The notes below the pieces were generated by a model that searched no databases, was not told the DNA's origin, and worked only from the letters and a program-made list of their open reading frames with translations. 64,000 nt of DNA from Rehmannia glutinosa (Eukaryota; Streptophyta; Magnoliopsida; Lamiales; Orobanchaceae): positions 41,515,335 through 41,579,334 of the forward strand of contig CM071930.1 in the NCBI GenBank assembly GCA_016081115.2. The letters are read 5' to 3'. Of this stretch, positions 12,501-22,361 are shown piece by piece. The position numbers and the translations under genes were made by a program. Each line of letters opens with the position of its first letter. Position 1 is the stretch's first letter.

Positions 12501-13639
12501 TGGATTTATCCAATCAAAAGAGGTAAAATTTATACCTCGTGACTCTTGGTCCCTGACGACGTGCCATCCTTCACGATGACTTCCTAACGATCCGATGTCA
12601 ACAATCAAGCTGACCAACCCTTCGTTCGGTGTAGCTATATGGAGCGCTTCCGCCAAATGACCTGTCCCAAAACCACCTTCCTTCATCTCCTTGCGTACAC
12701 TTTTCCGAATGATCTCGGCGAGTCAAAATCTATCTTGGGGAGTGTTCTAACCACGTCCCTAGTATAGAAAACAACCCTATCCAAATAAAAACATAAACAA
12801 AAAAATTAGAAAGTGCACAAGGTAGTAATACAAAAATGTACACGATAATAATTTAACACTTACCGATAAAAATAGAAGAGGCCATTGAATATAATTTTCT
12901 TGCCGTCTCCCCAACGTGCTCGGTTTGTCACCAACGTGTTAATCGTGGTACTCGCATCAGCCAAGGTTGCGAATATTCGAACATTCTCCAAAGTATCCAT
13001 CATGAAGGGATTAACCTAACCAATAGGGTTATTCCCGATAATCAAGCAATCCACCAAGGCAACAAAGTGCCTTTTAAACCCGATCCCTCCGTCCTGCATT
13101 TTAACATCTCCGCATACGTGTTTTCCGTGATGTGGTTGTTAGCATTGTTAAAAATCTATTGCCATTCTTTATAAAGGTCACATCCCCCGCTTTGTTTTTC
13201 CTAATCAATATTCACACTATCATTCGAATTCCCAGGACCCATTTCACATCCGTGGCTTCCCCGCCGATATCACGATTCACGACTAATTGGATTGAAATTT
13301 TAACCAGCGATAAGTTAATTGTGCGGTATTTCAACAATCTTCATGTGCAACAAAGCCGCCAAACCCAATCTCATTAATCGCAGTAATGCCGAGTAGGGTT
13401 CGGTTCTTAATAACTTTGGCGAACCTCCTCAAGATTGATCTCGTACACAACCTAGGATATTTGGAATTTTCATCACCCTGGCTACCATCTAGCACTTTTT
13501 TTTCCCTTTGTCCTTCCCATCTTTTTCTTACTCGCCTCTGCAGAACATCAATAAACTGCCGCCCTCTTCTTGCTCACTTTATCCACTGTTGCCTTACTCT
13601 TCTTGCTCTCTTTAGCCATTTCCAAAAGAAATACTAACA

Positions 13640-15063
13640 AAAATAAGGTGGCAAATAGTCATTTAACTGAGTCATTTATTAACAGAAAAAATTAAGCATA
13701 CTATATGAAATAAGTAAGCATGACATAGAATGTGAGTAAGCGTAATTGTCAACACCAATAAGCACTACACAACATCAAACAGGCAAACCCCCAGACTTAG
13801 AAGAAAAGTGGGAAATGCTAATTACCTTTTGTATGAAAGCATTATATAAAACATGGATAAGCATAATATACAACATAAACAAGCAAAGTTATCAGCAACA
13901 AAATGCATTTTAAAATTCCATTAGAGCCATCTACCAGACTTCGTTTTTTCAGATAATAAAAACAGTTTAAAACAAAAAACACAGCAAATCCTAACCATTT
14001 CGTACATATTTGAATATATATAAGCATACTACAAAATATAGATAAGCGATATTTTTGCCTCATTAAAGCAGTCAACCAACACTTATGAAAATACAAATGT
14101 GACCATGACTATTGACAACAATAAGCAATTTTTGCCTCAATAAAACAATCTCCCAATAGTTCTGAAAAACTAGGAAATACTAATTTCCACCCTTTCCCCG
14201 TTTTGACAATAAAAACTAAAATATATTTAAACATAATTCATAACAATCATAAGCATATTTAACAACAACAATATGCAATGTTAAAAACATATCCAACAAT
14301 AACCAAAATTCTACATAAAAATGCAATAAAAATATAAAAAAAAAAGAAAGAAAAAGAGAAAAACATATTGCCCTACCTACAATATGGGTGAATGCATAGT
14401 TGAAATTTTGCTATTTTCTCAAATAATACTCGTCGTTCTGGTTGCCGCGTCAAAAATGGGGTTTTCCAAAATCGCCCTACCTATGATTCTGTGTACTTCA
14501 CAGATTTGGGGGTTTTTTCAGCGAAAATGAGGGTTTCCAAAATCGCTTCTTCTGGGAAAAATCCACGATGCCTGAGTGATGTAAGCGGTGTTTGCTCAAC
14601 TTTGAGTTTGATTTTTTAGTACGCGGAGATTGATTTTTGATCGAAGTCCAGGTTTTTCACAATTCACGATATTTCACAAAGGGCGGCTCCTAAAAATAAA
14701 AAATAATCCTAACGAAAGGGTGAAGTTGGAGACGGCTTGAATGGAGAAGACCACTTGAAGAATGAAAAATTTGGATGGTTATTTCTCACGTTAACAGTGG
14801 TTTTCGGCGGTTTGCAGAGATGACACTTAGGGGAGAATATGACTCTTCGTTTACCAAAGATTAGAAGATATGCAGGATCTTAGATTACACACGTCCCTCA
14901 AACCGTTCCTAATTTTTAGCCCACTACCAAAAATAATTTCCCTCCCAAAAATTGATCTTAATTAAAATTACCAAAAAATCCTTTTTTTATTAAGTTATAT
15001 ATTAAATAATGGTAAAATCTGATTAATCTAACCGTTTAAAAATTAAATCAATGACTCAGATTT
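13640..15063. other. 5' flank of the MULE1 Ulp1 gene and subterminal region
   Basis: No ORF of interest. The part to about 14340 again carries ATAAGCAT words. The part from 14400 is less AT-rich and contains near repeats (a GGGTTTTCCAAAATCG block at about 14460 and GGGTTTCCAAAATCGC at about 14531). It would hold the promoter and first non-coding exon of the leftward gene, but no motif fixes them. Confidence 0.4.
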
Positions 15064-15111
15064 GGTCTCGTGTACTCACCTAAGTTATGTGGACTCACCT
15101 GATCTAAATCC
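15064..15111 (-). repeat. MULE1 right terminal sequence
   Basis: Read on the minus strand it starts GGATTTAGATCAGGTGAGTC and continues to GAGACC. It shares the AGGTGAG and GAGACCAAATC blocks with the MULE2 inverted repeats, and a TA tract follows immediately. No matching left copy was found. Confidence 0.55.
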
Positions 15112-15142
<31 letters not shown>

Positions 15143-15277
15143 GGAGATCCAGTGAAACCACTCTTCTAGGTGAGACAGTATGGACTGATTTCAACCATCC
15201 CCCTATATACATCAAAAGCTAGGATTAATATAGGATAATAATAGATTAACCAATTAATTAAATCCCAATAAGGGTAA

Positions 15278-15886
15278 ATTGTCAAACAAAAACGTGTGGG
15301 GACCGTCCAATATGGAACTAGTTATGGAGAGAGAGAATCATGCTCATTAATATGTGAGGATCGTGTATGTGCTCTGCGATGATTCTATTGCATATTTAAC
15401 ATATATTTACTGCATATTTAACACTATTATACTGCATATTTAACATATATGTACTGCATATTAAAATTGTCAAACAAAAACATGTGGGGACCGTGAATTA
15501 AGGAATCAATTATAGAGAGAGATAATCACGTTCATTATTCTACTGCATATTTAATATATATTTACTGCATATTTAACACTATTATACTGCATATTTAACA
15601 TATATGTACTGCATATGAATATTGTCAAACAAAAGCATGTGGGGACCATGAATTAAGGACTCAATTATATAGAGAGAAAGAATCACGTTCATTAACATGT
15701 GGGAACCATGAATTAAGGAATCAATTATATATAGAGAGAGAATCACACTCATTATTCTACTGCATATTTAATATATATTTTTGCATATTTAACACTATTA
15801 TACTTTGCATATTTAACATATATGTACTTTGCATATTAAAATTGTCAAACAAAAAGATGTGGAGACCGTAAATTAAGGAATCGAGT

Positions 15887-15928
<42 letters not shown>

Positions 15929-16080
15929 CACGCTTTTATTCTCTTTGCATATTTAATATATATTTACTTGCATATTTAACACTATTATTATCTTTGTATA
16001 TTTAACATATATGTACTACATATTAAAATTGTCAAACAAAAACATGTGGGGACCGTGATTTAAGGAATCAGTTACATGGC
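15278..16080. repeat. Five imperfect tandem repeats inside the non-autonomous element
   Basis: The word ATTGTCAAACAAAA starts at 15278, 15466, 15621, 15841 and 16028 (intervals 188, 155, 220 and 187 bp). Each time it is followed by TGTGGGGACCGT or a close variant, AATTAAGGAATCA, a GAGAGA tract, and several copies of GCATATTTAACATATAT. The third unit carries an extra partial duplication. Confidence 0.8.
15889..15926. repeat. (GA)n microsatellite
   Basis: About 38 bp of uninterrupted GA inside the fourth repeat unit; the other units have only two to five GA steps at the same place, so this is a local expansion. Confidence 0.9.
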
Positions 16081-16226
16081 AAATGCATATACATCCTTAT
16101 TCGAATTAAAAAAATAAAAAATGCTGAAAATTTAATTAAATCTCATCTTTTGAAAAAATTAAATAAATGGACAGGATTAGTCCACACTGTCTCACCTAAG
16201 GAGGGTGGTCACATTTGAACCAAATC

Positions 16227-16996
16227 ATATATATATATATATATTTATATATGCTATGTATATATATAATACTTGGATACATATTTTGAGATATTTTCTT
16301 TAATTAAAATAAATATTTTTTAATCAACTTAAATATAATTCTATATAATTATGAGCAAATAGGCGAAGCCAAAATAACAACTATATATTCATCACAAATA
16401 GCCAAAATATATGCATATATAAATTGATGTCCAAATAGCCCGAATGCATAATTTTTCAAGTTCATTACAAAATAAAATTTTGTTTAAATATATCTTATAT
16501 TTTTTTTATTTTTTTATGTTTATATGTTATTTAATATATGCAATATAAGTGTCAAATTGAAGATTTAATATGTTATACGCAGAAAATGCAGATCAAATAA
16601 TTAAAAAATATTAATAAATTTTAAAAATAAAAGAACAATAAATATAATAATTAATGCAGTACACACACAAATTTGGAAAGCTAATTTTTATAATTTTAAT
16701 TTTAATATGGGCATACACAAAAATTTACCAAGATTCTCTGTGATTTTGTCTATATATAATATAATATATTAAAACTAACCTAATATACATTTTTACCATG
16801 ATATTGTTATTATATATATATATAGATGTTTTAATAGTTTTATGTACTTAATATAATCTATTTACGTGTTAACAACTAATGATTAATTAGTATTTTTTAG
16901 GGATAAAATAAAATAGGACACTCATTTATATGAGATCAAACTTGGACCCATTGTTCTGAAAGAACTAACTTCTACCATGCAAGCACAATAAAATAA
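16227..16996. other. AT-rich intergenic DNA
   Basis: TA tracts and A/T runs only, no ORF and no repeat boundary recognised. Confidence 0.4.
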
Positions 16997-17251
16997 TACT
17001 TCCTTCTATTTACAATAAGTGTTTTTTTAGAGAAAAACACACATATTAAGGAATGTATTAAAGTGTCCAATGTACCCTTAGTTAATCATAAATGTTGCTT
17101 TGAAAGAAAACAAAATTTAGGTATTATTGTTAATATATAAGGGTAATTTGGGAAAAATCTTTTCTCATTAGTTTTGAAAACATAAAAAGACTTTCTTTTT
17201 GAATAATATTTTGTGTGTAAAAAAGATACTTATTGTGAATAGGAGGGAGTA
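16997..17251. mobile_element. Stowaway-like MITE
   Basis: A 255-bp unit with matching termini: left TACTTCCTTCTATTTACAAT, and right (reversed) TACTCCCTCCTATTCACAAT, both continuing into AAGT. Ends reading TACTCCCTCC are typical of plant Stowaway (Tc1/mariner) MITEs, whose target duplication is TA. No coding sequence. Confidence 0.75.
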
Positions 17252-17881
17252 ATTGATTTTGTGTTCAATTAATTTACCTATTAATAAAGTTAAATGTCCT
17301 TTTAATCATTTTAAGTTTTTTTTTAATAAAATGAAAAGCACTGTGACTTATCTACAAAAGGAAAAAAACTATTAATCTATATCTATATCTATATATATAT
17401 ATATATAAAGAGAAGTTGTTGGAAATAGTATGTTGAATTTTCCTCCCATTTGCAGTTATTATAAAAAATAATAAAAATATGTATAAAAATAAGAAGTGAT
17501 AAATATTTGCTATTTCGTTATTATTGGTAGTCAACGTTCTTTATATAATCACTTTTTCAAAATGATATAAAAATAGAATTATATAATATTAGCTTTCCAA
17601 ATCTTTGTGTACTGCCTTAATTATTGTATTTACGTTTTTCATTTTTAAAAAAATAATTTTTTTTTGTTTTAGATTCGTTTTTGACGTATAATATATATAA
17701 GAAATATTTATTATTTTGTGATTTGTAATGGACTTTAAAAATTATGCATTTGGGCTATTATGCATTTGGAATTAGACACGAAATTGTCTGTTTGAAAATA
17801 TAATTTATTAAATATTCATCATTGGAGTAGTAAAAGAAATCAATAATGGACAATTAAATTTTTTTTCCAAACTTTTACTTT
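17252..17881. other. AT-rich intergenic DNA with an ATCTAT/TA microsatellite
   Basis: A TATATC/TA tract lies at about 17376-17407. Otherwise it is A/T-rich without ORFs. Confidence 0.4.
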
Positions 17882-19907
17882 TGTAACACCCTAGTTTTGA
17901 AAAATGCAACTACGCATAATAATACTCACAAATGACTAAAAATCTAACGGAAACGAGTCAACCGATTTTTTTCTAATCCAAAGAATAAAATAACTAAGTT
18001 AAATAAAAATTTTGCATCATCCATCACTTGAAATAAAACCAGTACACTGTTTACGAAAAGATTAAAAGACCAACATCGTTCATGAAATTCTAATACTAAT
18101 AAAAATTCGACAAAAGAACAACTGTCATGATCAATTCACCCGCCACGCGCCACTTCGGACTCCTCAACCTGAAAGGGGTAAAATTATTGGGTGAGTTATC
18201 GTCAACTCAGTGGGGAAGCAATTGTTCAAGTCAAATACGCATGCATAACAGTTAGCACAAACTTTCACGGAAAAATATCATAGTCTCAAGTACAGTTAAG
18301 TACAAATAGTCTCATGTACATTTAAGTACCAATAGTCTCAAAGTCTCGCGTACGATTAAGTACCAATAGTGTCAACATCACGCATCATATTTATCGTGAA
18401 CATACAACTAATAGTTAAAACAGGGCATGTAAATTAAACAAAAGCAATAAAACCCCACCTCAAGTAAAGTGTAGAAAAAAAAATCGAATATGTGCTCTCT
18501 TGAAAGAGTTAGACCTCGTAATAATGAGTTCCTACAAATCAATAAAAATAAAAATAACTGAATTAATTAAATAATGGTTTTAGGAAATTTGGCTTAAGAA
18601 ATAGATAAAGAAGAGATATAAATAAATAAATGAATTTCGTTTAAAATCTTGTATCAAATGGGTTGGCTTGAAGGTGTTTGGGAAGTTTGGGGTGAATATG
18701 AAATTTCTGAAAGAGGCTTTTGAAATGCAAATAGAGAAACTGGGGGTGGTTTTGCAATTTCTATAGAAAATAGAGTCAATTCCCATCTTTTGAAAGAAAG
18801 AATAGCCCATCCCCAACCCATTTGTCTAAATCTCTCAACTGACACACTCTGCTTCTCGGCTCTCTCTCTCTCTCTCTCTATTTCAAAAAAAAAGGAGTTC
18901 AAGATTTTCTCCCAAAACTTCTTTCTCTCTCACGCTAAAACACTCTGATTTCTCTTTTTGGAAGAACACAAATTCCTTATCACCCAAACTCTCCACCTCT
19001 CTCTCGTTTATCTCTATCTTCTCCCTCAATTCTCTATTTTTTTTTAGGCCCAATTTAAGTCTCGCTCTATTCTCTGTCTCACTCGTCTCTCTCTCGACGC
19101 TCACCGGTGGCCGCGGTGGAGCACGACGGCGCCGATGTTGGCTCGGGCTGTGGACAGGTTTGAGGTTTGAGGTTTCGGGCTTATGATTTGGGTTCGGGTA
19201 TTTTCGATGGGTTTCGACATTTTTCGATGGGTTTCAAATTTTAAGGTTATTGGCCGGCAGATCGGGCTGCGATTCGGCCTCGAGTTTTGTGTTTTCGGCC
19301 GGTGATTCGGGATTTTTGGGCCTTTGACAACGGCGTTTTGGGATTATATATATTTCCGACGGTTCCCAAATTCTGGGTTTTTGACAGTGGGTGGTGTTCT
19401 CGGATGAGGCTACTCGGGGTGTTAATTGAGATATAAAGAAAATTATTGGATTATTTACCTTGAGAAAGCTTTGAACTTGAAGGGTGGAGGCGTGAAGAAA
19501 TTTTGAGAGGTGACGTGAATTGCAGAGGATATGAAATTGTTCTGGTTTTCTTGAGAAGGGTTGAAGTGATGTTGAGTTTTGAGGGATTATTGAGATACCA
19601 GACACCTATGTAACGTATGTAACGTGTGATTGTGAAATGTCTGTTTGAGGGAGTTGAGGGAGTAGTACTAATGAGAGTTTTTCTAGTTTTGAGGGAACAT
19701 TTTTTCTTTTTTATCAGAATTATAACTCTTCTAGAAACTGGGTATGGGCTCTTGAAAATAAAAATAAAATATAAGTTTATAAATGGGCCTGTCAATATTA
19801 TCAAGACTGGGCTTTTACTAAAATTCTATACTGGGCCAGAAATTAAAATCCTAAAAAGTCTGAAAAAAAATATTAAAACCCAAATTGGTAAAATTTGGGG
19901 TATTACA
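17882..19907 (-). mobile_element. Solo LTR (2,026 bp) with target duplication ACTTT
   Basis: It starts TGTAACACCCTAG and ends GGGGTATTACA, the near-palindromic TG...CA ends common in plant chromovirus-type gypsy LTRs. The flanking five bases are ACTTT on both sides (17877-17881 and 19908-19912), which shows an intact insertion footprint. There is no internal coding region, PBS or second LTR, so it is most simply a solo LTR left by recombination. It contains a pyrimidine-rich tract at about 18860-19020. The minus orientation is inferred from a reverse-strand stretch near 18140-18215 resembling the downstream part of such LTRs and is weak. Confidence 0.8.
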
Positions 19908-19912
19908 ACTTT

Positions 19913-21366
19913 CTTATGGATACACATGTTTTATAAATAAATACAACTCATATTCACACAACTAAGTATTTCATATTCAAAGAGATTGTTTTATAATTTA
20001 TAATAATTTATTTTTTAATGTTTAAACGTATGATGTCAAATCAAATTAATTATCTTTATATTTTAATTATTTTTTGAAATTTTAATCTTTTTGCAATAAC
20101 TTTTTTTTAAAACATGGATAACATAAATATATAATTTGTAAAATAAAGAATGATAACAAGTAAAATTGTAAAGATTCTTGGGCTTAATTTTTAGAATTAA
20201 TAAATAAAAAATAAAAAATAAAATTAATATGAATAATAGATAAATATAATATACATATTCGGTGAATGGGGATGCGAACAAAGAATCCCTATTCTATGTA
20301 ATCAAAAGGGGAAGGAGGACGAGGATATATGTATTGTCCCTATTTTATTCCCCGTTCTAGAGAAGTGGAGAATCTCCATCCCCACTATTCTCAAAATAGT
20401 AACTTAAAATTTTCCCGCCCATTTCATATTTCTAAATTTGGAAAATGCTTACGTATTATTTAAAAAAAGGTTGAATATAAAATAATAATTTAATTATGTC
20501 AACAACATGCAATAAAAAATACTAAGATTTTGGGTAGATTTTAATGATTAAGGTAATATTGTTTTGATTGCTGAATTATACTTTCCAAGTTTAAAATATT
20601 ATAATTTCTTATTTTTAGTAAATAGATTTCAATCAACATAATTTGGGTAAGTTCTAATTATTAAGAGAAAAGTATTTTGACAACAACTTTTATACTTTCT
20701 TAATTTAATAATTTTATTTTTAGTTTCCATAAATCAGACTTATATGGAATTTACACATTTCTAATTTAAAATGAACAATTATATATCCCCACCTCCAAAA
20801 AATAATGAAGATCACTGTATAAAAAGTAATATGAATTCTTATATTGTTGAAATTGGTATGTTTTTCAACATATTCTAAATCAGAATTTAATATTTATTAA
20901 TTTAAGTTTTTTTACCAAAATCATTATTTGTTTTGTTTATTTTCTTAAAAATATGAATTTTTGCTAGACAATTATATATTCAATTGGATCTTTTCTTACC
21001 AAAATTCTGGAAAATACTAATTATCCGATTACAATTTTGGAAAAATCAAAACAATATACTACAAAATCTTTAAAAATAATAAATACTCTAGAAATCTGAA
21101 TATGGAATACAATTTATATATATATAATAAAATGTATTTATGTATTATATTTTAAAAAATAATACACCGTATAATTAGTATATGAAACATGAAATGCATG
21201 AAACATTGAAATCATATACATACACACATATATCCATAATTGCACGTATCCATGTATTATAATTGCAACAATAATCCAAGTATAAATATTGCCTGAAATA
21301 TTGAAATCCAATACATATATTTGTAAAGAGATTCTTTAAATTATATGTATATTATATATATATATA
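19913..21366. other. AT-rich intergenic DNA
   Basis: No convincing ORF. A less AT-rich patch at about 20260-20400 (GGGGATG/CCCCATTCCC-like words) may be an old repeat, but its edges cannot be set. It ends in the TA tract that received MULE2. Confidence 0.4.
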
Positions 21367-21420
21367 GGGAGGGGATCCTGCGAGACCACCCTCCTATGTA
21401 AGTCCATAAGACCAAATCCA
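21367..21420 (+). repeat. MULE2 left terminal inverted repeat
   Basis: It begins GGGAGGGGATCCTGCGAGAC and ends with AAGTCCATAAGACC at about 21412, preceded by a TATATA tract. It pairs with the right repeat at 60463-60514, the match being strongest over the first six bases and over GTCCATAAGACC. Confidence 0.7.
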
Positions 21421-21879
21421 GACCATCAAAAACATAAATCAATGGCCAAGATCTAAATGAATCTATACAACACTACATAAGAAACTACACAAAGTAGGGG
21501 GCAAAATAAGAATTAGTCGAAACCAATTTGGTAACTGATTGCGAAAAAATAGGGACGTTATCTGTAGGTGATCATGTCCCATAATCAGTGGATATCTTCC
21601 AGAATTAAGACACCTTCTTCCACACGACATCCTTTACCTCCATTAACAAATCAAAATCTTCAACCTGGAAACATTATACAATATACAAGTTGCAGACGCA
21701 AAACAACATGACTGAATTTTTGTTAAATATCGAATATTTGTCATCCATCGAAACAAATGAAGATCTTCCGCCCACAACGAATGATGAAACTTTCCAAGGT
21801 AATTCCTTACGAGATATTTGTTAAAAAATTTAGGAAAAAACACTAAACAACAATGGACGTCTAATCGAACCAATTGTAT

Positions 21880-22260
21880 ATTTTGGTTGGCAATTTGTAT
21901 GCATAGTATACATAATGTGTATATTTAGTGTACAAGAATTGTATACATCTGGAAATTGCATAGTTGTACGCAAATGTTCTGCATGTTTATTTATCATTTT
22001 AAATTGTATACAATAGTCATGAGTGTTGTATATTTATAATATAAACATGCATGTATTGTCCTATTAGTTACTGCATATGTAGAGAAAAATTTAAGTATAT
22101 TTAGTATAGATATCTTGTATCTATAGATTTATTTATTAAATATTGACAACTAATCTAGAGATTGCATAGTGGTTCACAACTATTTTGTATATTTATTTAT
22201 CATATTAAACTTGTATACAATAGTCATAAATGTTGTATGGATGAGTATATGAACATAATT
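21880..22260. repeat. Direct duplication of about 100 bp upstream of the MULE2 transposase
   Basis: 21952-22050 and 22157-22256 are similar: each has ATTGCATAGT, then TTTATTTATCAT, then TTGTATACAATAGTCAT, then TGTTGTAT. They lie about 205 bp apart in what should be the 5' leader or first intron. The word GTATAC recurs throughout. Confidence 0.65.
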
Positions 22261-22361
22261 ACTAATAATAATAATGTGTATAAATATAGTTTCATGTTGT
22301 ATATAAAATACATCCATTTGATTTTTATAATGCTCATTCCGTTTGATGTCAAACATTACAG

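Larger units (their letters stand above)
9659..13620 (-). pseudogene. MULE1 Ulp1-like cysteine protease pseudogene
   Basis: This would encode a C48 (Ulp1/SENP) type cysteine protease, as carried by Kaonashi-type plant MULEs; in the family such enzymes process or remove SUMO-like modifiers. The start is probably the ATG at 13618-13620 (MAKESKKSK). Pieces then follow leftward, separated by introns: an INEIGFGGF segment near 13350, DGGIGFKRHF near 13080, TRDVVRTLPKIDFDSP near 12740, an acidic segment near 11350, and the catalytic part. The catalytic His lies in DHFFVV (codon 10170-10172), the Asp in VLDNS (10119-10121), and the Cys in GQDNKVDCGIF (9850-9852) with its oxyanion Gln six residues upstream. 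The stop falls at 9659-9661. Several stops and frameshifts break it, although the active-site residues are canonical. Confidence 0.7.
6180..15111. mobile_element. MULE1: Mutator-like element with FAR1-type transposase and Ulp1 gene
   Basis: A decayed Mutator-like element of about 9 kb. A transposase pseudogene runs rightward (6338-8845) and a Ulp1-protease pseudogene runs leftward (13620-9659), so the two converge. The right terminus ends ...GATCTAAATCC at 15111 and abuts a TA dinucleotide tract. Read inward from the right, its terminal sequence (AGGTGAGTCCACATAACTTA, then GAGACCAAATCTGA) resembles the inverted repeats of MULE2 and of the small element at 15140. The left boundary is only a guess, taken from the upstream end of the intron-like sequence before the transposase. 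Confidence 0.7.
15140..16226. mobile_element. Non-autonomous MULE-related element
   Basis: Terminal inverted repeats of about 55 bp: the left one starts GGGGGAGATCCAGTGAAACC and contains TAGGTGAGACAGTATGGACT; the right one, reversed, contains TAGGTGAGACAGTGTGGACT. Both ends abut TA dinucleotide tracts. The ends resemble those of MULE1 and MULE2. There is no coding sequence; the interior is largely a five-copy repeat. This fits an internally rearranged derivative that would depend on a full-length MULE for movement. Confidence 0.7.

Noticed and set aside
15278..16080. Possible CRISPR-like or centromeric satellite array
   Set aside because: Units are long, irregular and lie between MULE-type inverted repeats; this is a plant transposon interior.
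18580..19605. Several minus-strand frames of 70-120 codons inside the solo LTR
   Set aside because: They overlap in different frames, have low-complexity composition (CT repeats) and lie in an LTR with TSD.
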